From: Brevibacterium siliguriense
GTDB lineage: Bacteria > Actinomycetota > Actinomycetes > Actinomycetales > Brevibacteriaceae
Assembly (NCBI RefSeq): GCF_900105315.1
Contig: NZ_LT629766.1
Location: 2,294,001 to 2,358,000, forward strand
DNA length: 64,000 bases
Reading direction: 5' to 3'
Part shown: positions 63,134-64,000 of the stretch, in pieces
Layout of the letters: each line of letters opens with the position of its first letter
Position numbering within the stretch: the stretch's first letter is position 1
Position numbers and translations under genes: made by a program
Notes under the pieces: generated by a model
What the model was told of the DNA's origin: nothing
The model's database searches: none
What the model saw: only the letters and a program-made list of their open reading frames with translations

Positions 63134-64000
63134 ATGGCAGTGAAGAAGACCCTGATCCCGTGGAGCTCGGCGAAACCCGCCCCGGTCGTCATGATCTCCG
63201 GCGGCGAATCGGTGCTCGTGCGCATAGCCAAGGACCGCATCGTGTCGGCCGCACGAAAGCAGGATCCCGAAGAGATCGAAATCGACGCTGCCGGATACCA
63301 GGCCGGTGAACTGGCCATGGCGGCTTCCCCGTCTCTGTTCTCCTCGTCGAAGCTCATCGTCGTCGATGCCGTCGAGAAATGTTCGGAGGACTTCCTGAGC
63401 GACGCCCTTGCTTACCTGGACGCCCCGAACGACGACGCCGTGGTGCTGCTGCTGCACTCCGGCGGCAATCGAGGAGCGAAGCTCATCAAGAAGCTCGACT
63501 CCGTCGGCTTCCCACGCATCGACGCGGCGGTGCTGAAGAACGAAAGCGATCGGGAGAAGTTCGCGCATACCCGGTTCAAGACCGCGAAGCGGCGCATCGA
63601 CGAAGCGGGAATGGCCGCGCTCATGTCGGCGCTCGGCTCCGATCTCGCCGAGCTCAACGCCGGGGTCGACCAGCTCATCGAAGACACCGAAGGCACGATC
63701 ACTGCCGAGGTCGTCGATCAGTACTACGGCGGTCGGGTCGAAGCCACCGGCTTCAAGGTCGCCGATGCGGCAGTGGCCGGCGACGCGAAGAACGCGCTCA
63801 GTCTGCTCAGGCATGCGCTGTCGACCGGATCCGATCCGGTCCCGCTCGTAGCGGCGGTGGCGATGAAGCTGCGCGGCATGGCGAAGGTGCAGGGATTCTC
63901 CGGTACCAGCGGAGAGCTCGCCTCGGAACTGAAGATGGCGCCGTGGCAGGTCGACCGTGCGCGCCGGGAAGTTCGGCGGTGGAACGAGGTGGCGCTCGGC
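63134..64000 (+). CDS. holA: DNA polymerase III delta subunit, partial
   Basis: The clamp-loader subunit that opens the beta clamp. 289 residues are visible and the frame runs off the window end, so a small C-terminal part is missing. The AAA+-like N-terminal domain lacks a Walker A, as expected for delta (VVMISGGESVLVRIAKDRIVSAAR). LFSSSKLIVVDAVEK and LNAGVDQLIEDTEGTITAEVVDQYYGGR match the family. It usually follows comEC in actinobacteria. Confidence 0.93.
   Translation, partial: MAVKKTLIPWSSAKPAPVVMISGGESVLVRIAKDRIVSAARKQDPEEIEIDAAGYQAGELAMAASPSLFSSSKLIVVDAVEKCSEDFLSDALAYLDAPNDDAVVLLLHSGGNRGAKLIKKLDSVGFPRIDAAVLKNESDREKFAHTRFKTAKRRIDEAGMAALMSALGSDLAELNAGVDQLIEDTEGTITAEVVDQYYGGRVEATGFKVADAAVAGDAKNALSLLRHALSTGSDPVPLVAAVAMKLRGMAKVQGFSGTSGELASELKMAPWQVDRARREVRRWNEVALG

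Overview
The window is a 64 kb piece of a high-GC actinobacterial chromosome, and Brevibacterium or a close Micrococcales relative is the best guess. The evidence is the base composition, frequent GTG and TTG starts, TAgGcT-like -10 boxes placed 6-7 bases before start codons, the coproporphyrin-type heme genes (hemE-cgoX-chdC), an actinobacterial long-form leuA, a DUF3000 gene beside RNase D, and the dgt-dnaG pair. The genus is an inference from overall resemblance. Most of the window is ordinary housekeeping chromosome. No tRNA, rRNA, CRISPR array or prophage was found.

Layout. 1-8.4 kb: end of a CDF metal exporter, a 650-base gene-free stretch with stacked hairpins, dxs (isoprenoid precursors), convergent rnd and DUF3000, then the hemE-cgoX-chdC operon. 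8.4-15.4 kb: an OhrR-type peroxide sensor, a GNAT enzyme overlapping msrB, an alpha/beta hydrolase, a penicillin-acylase-family Ntn hydrolase and a DUF817 membrane protein. 15.5-19.1 kb: three of four genes carry an apparent single-base frameshift. 19.2-26.5 kb: leuA with a possible attenuator leader, recO-uppS, a DeaD-type helicase and glyS. 26.6-33.7 kb: a YibE/F membrane protein, an aminotransferase with an Lrp/AsnC regulator, a divergent ectoine-hydrolase-like gene, and an LctP permease divergent from an XRE-cupin regulator.

33.7-45.8 kb: an intact IS150-group IS3 element sits in the middle of a palindromic repeat. It is followed by an ABC-F ATPase, dusB-dgt-dnaG, a TetR-MFS efflux pair, a 2-hydroxyacid dehydrogenase and a small membrane protein. 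45.9-52.6 kb: large-form GAPDH, a YihY/BrkB protein, a DedA protein, a Xi-class glutathione-transferase-like reductase and an acyl-CoA ligase. 52.8-64 kb: leuS, nadE, a membrane protein, ugd-degV, the competence genes comEA-comEC, and the start of holA.

The most unusual signals lie outside the genes. (1) A family of 52-62 bp intergenic palindromes; two intact copies differ by three compensatory base-pair changes, and the third was split by the IS with a 3-bp target duplication. (2) A short word, consensus TCGCCGAGGCGGCC, is strongly over-represented in both orientations and recurs in many intergenic gaps. (3) A 22-bp self-complementary tandem array lies between the acyl-CoA ligase and the GST-like gene. 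(4) Many genes have the architecture expected of leaderless mRNAs. (5) A Leu-codon leader ahead of leuA overlaps, on the other strand, a small ORF with a near-perfect ribosome site.
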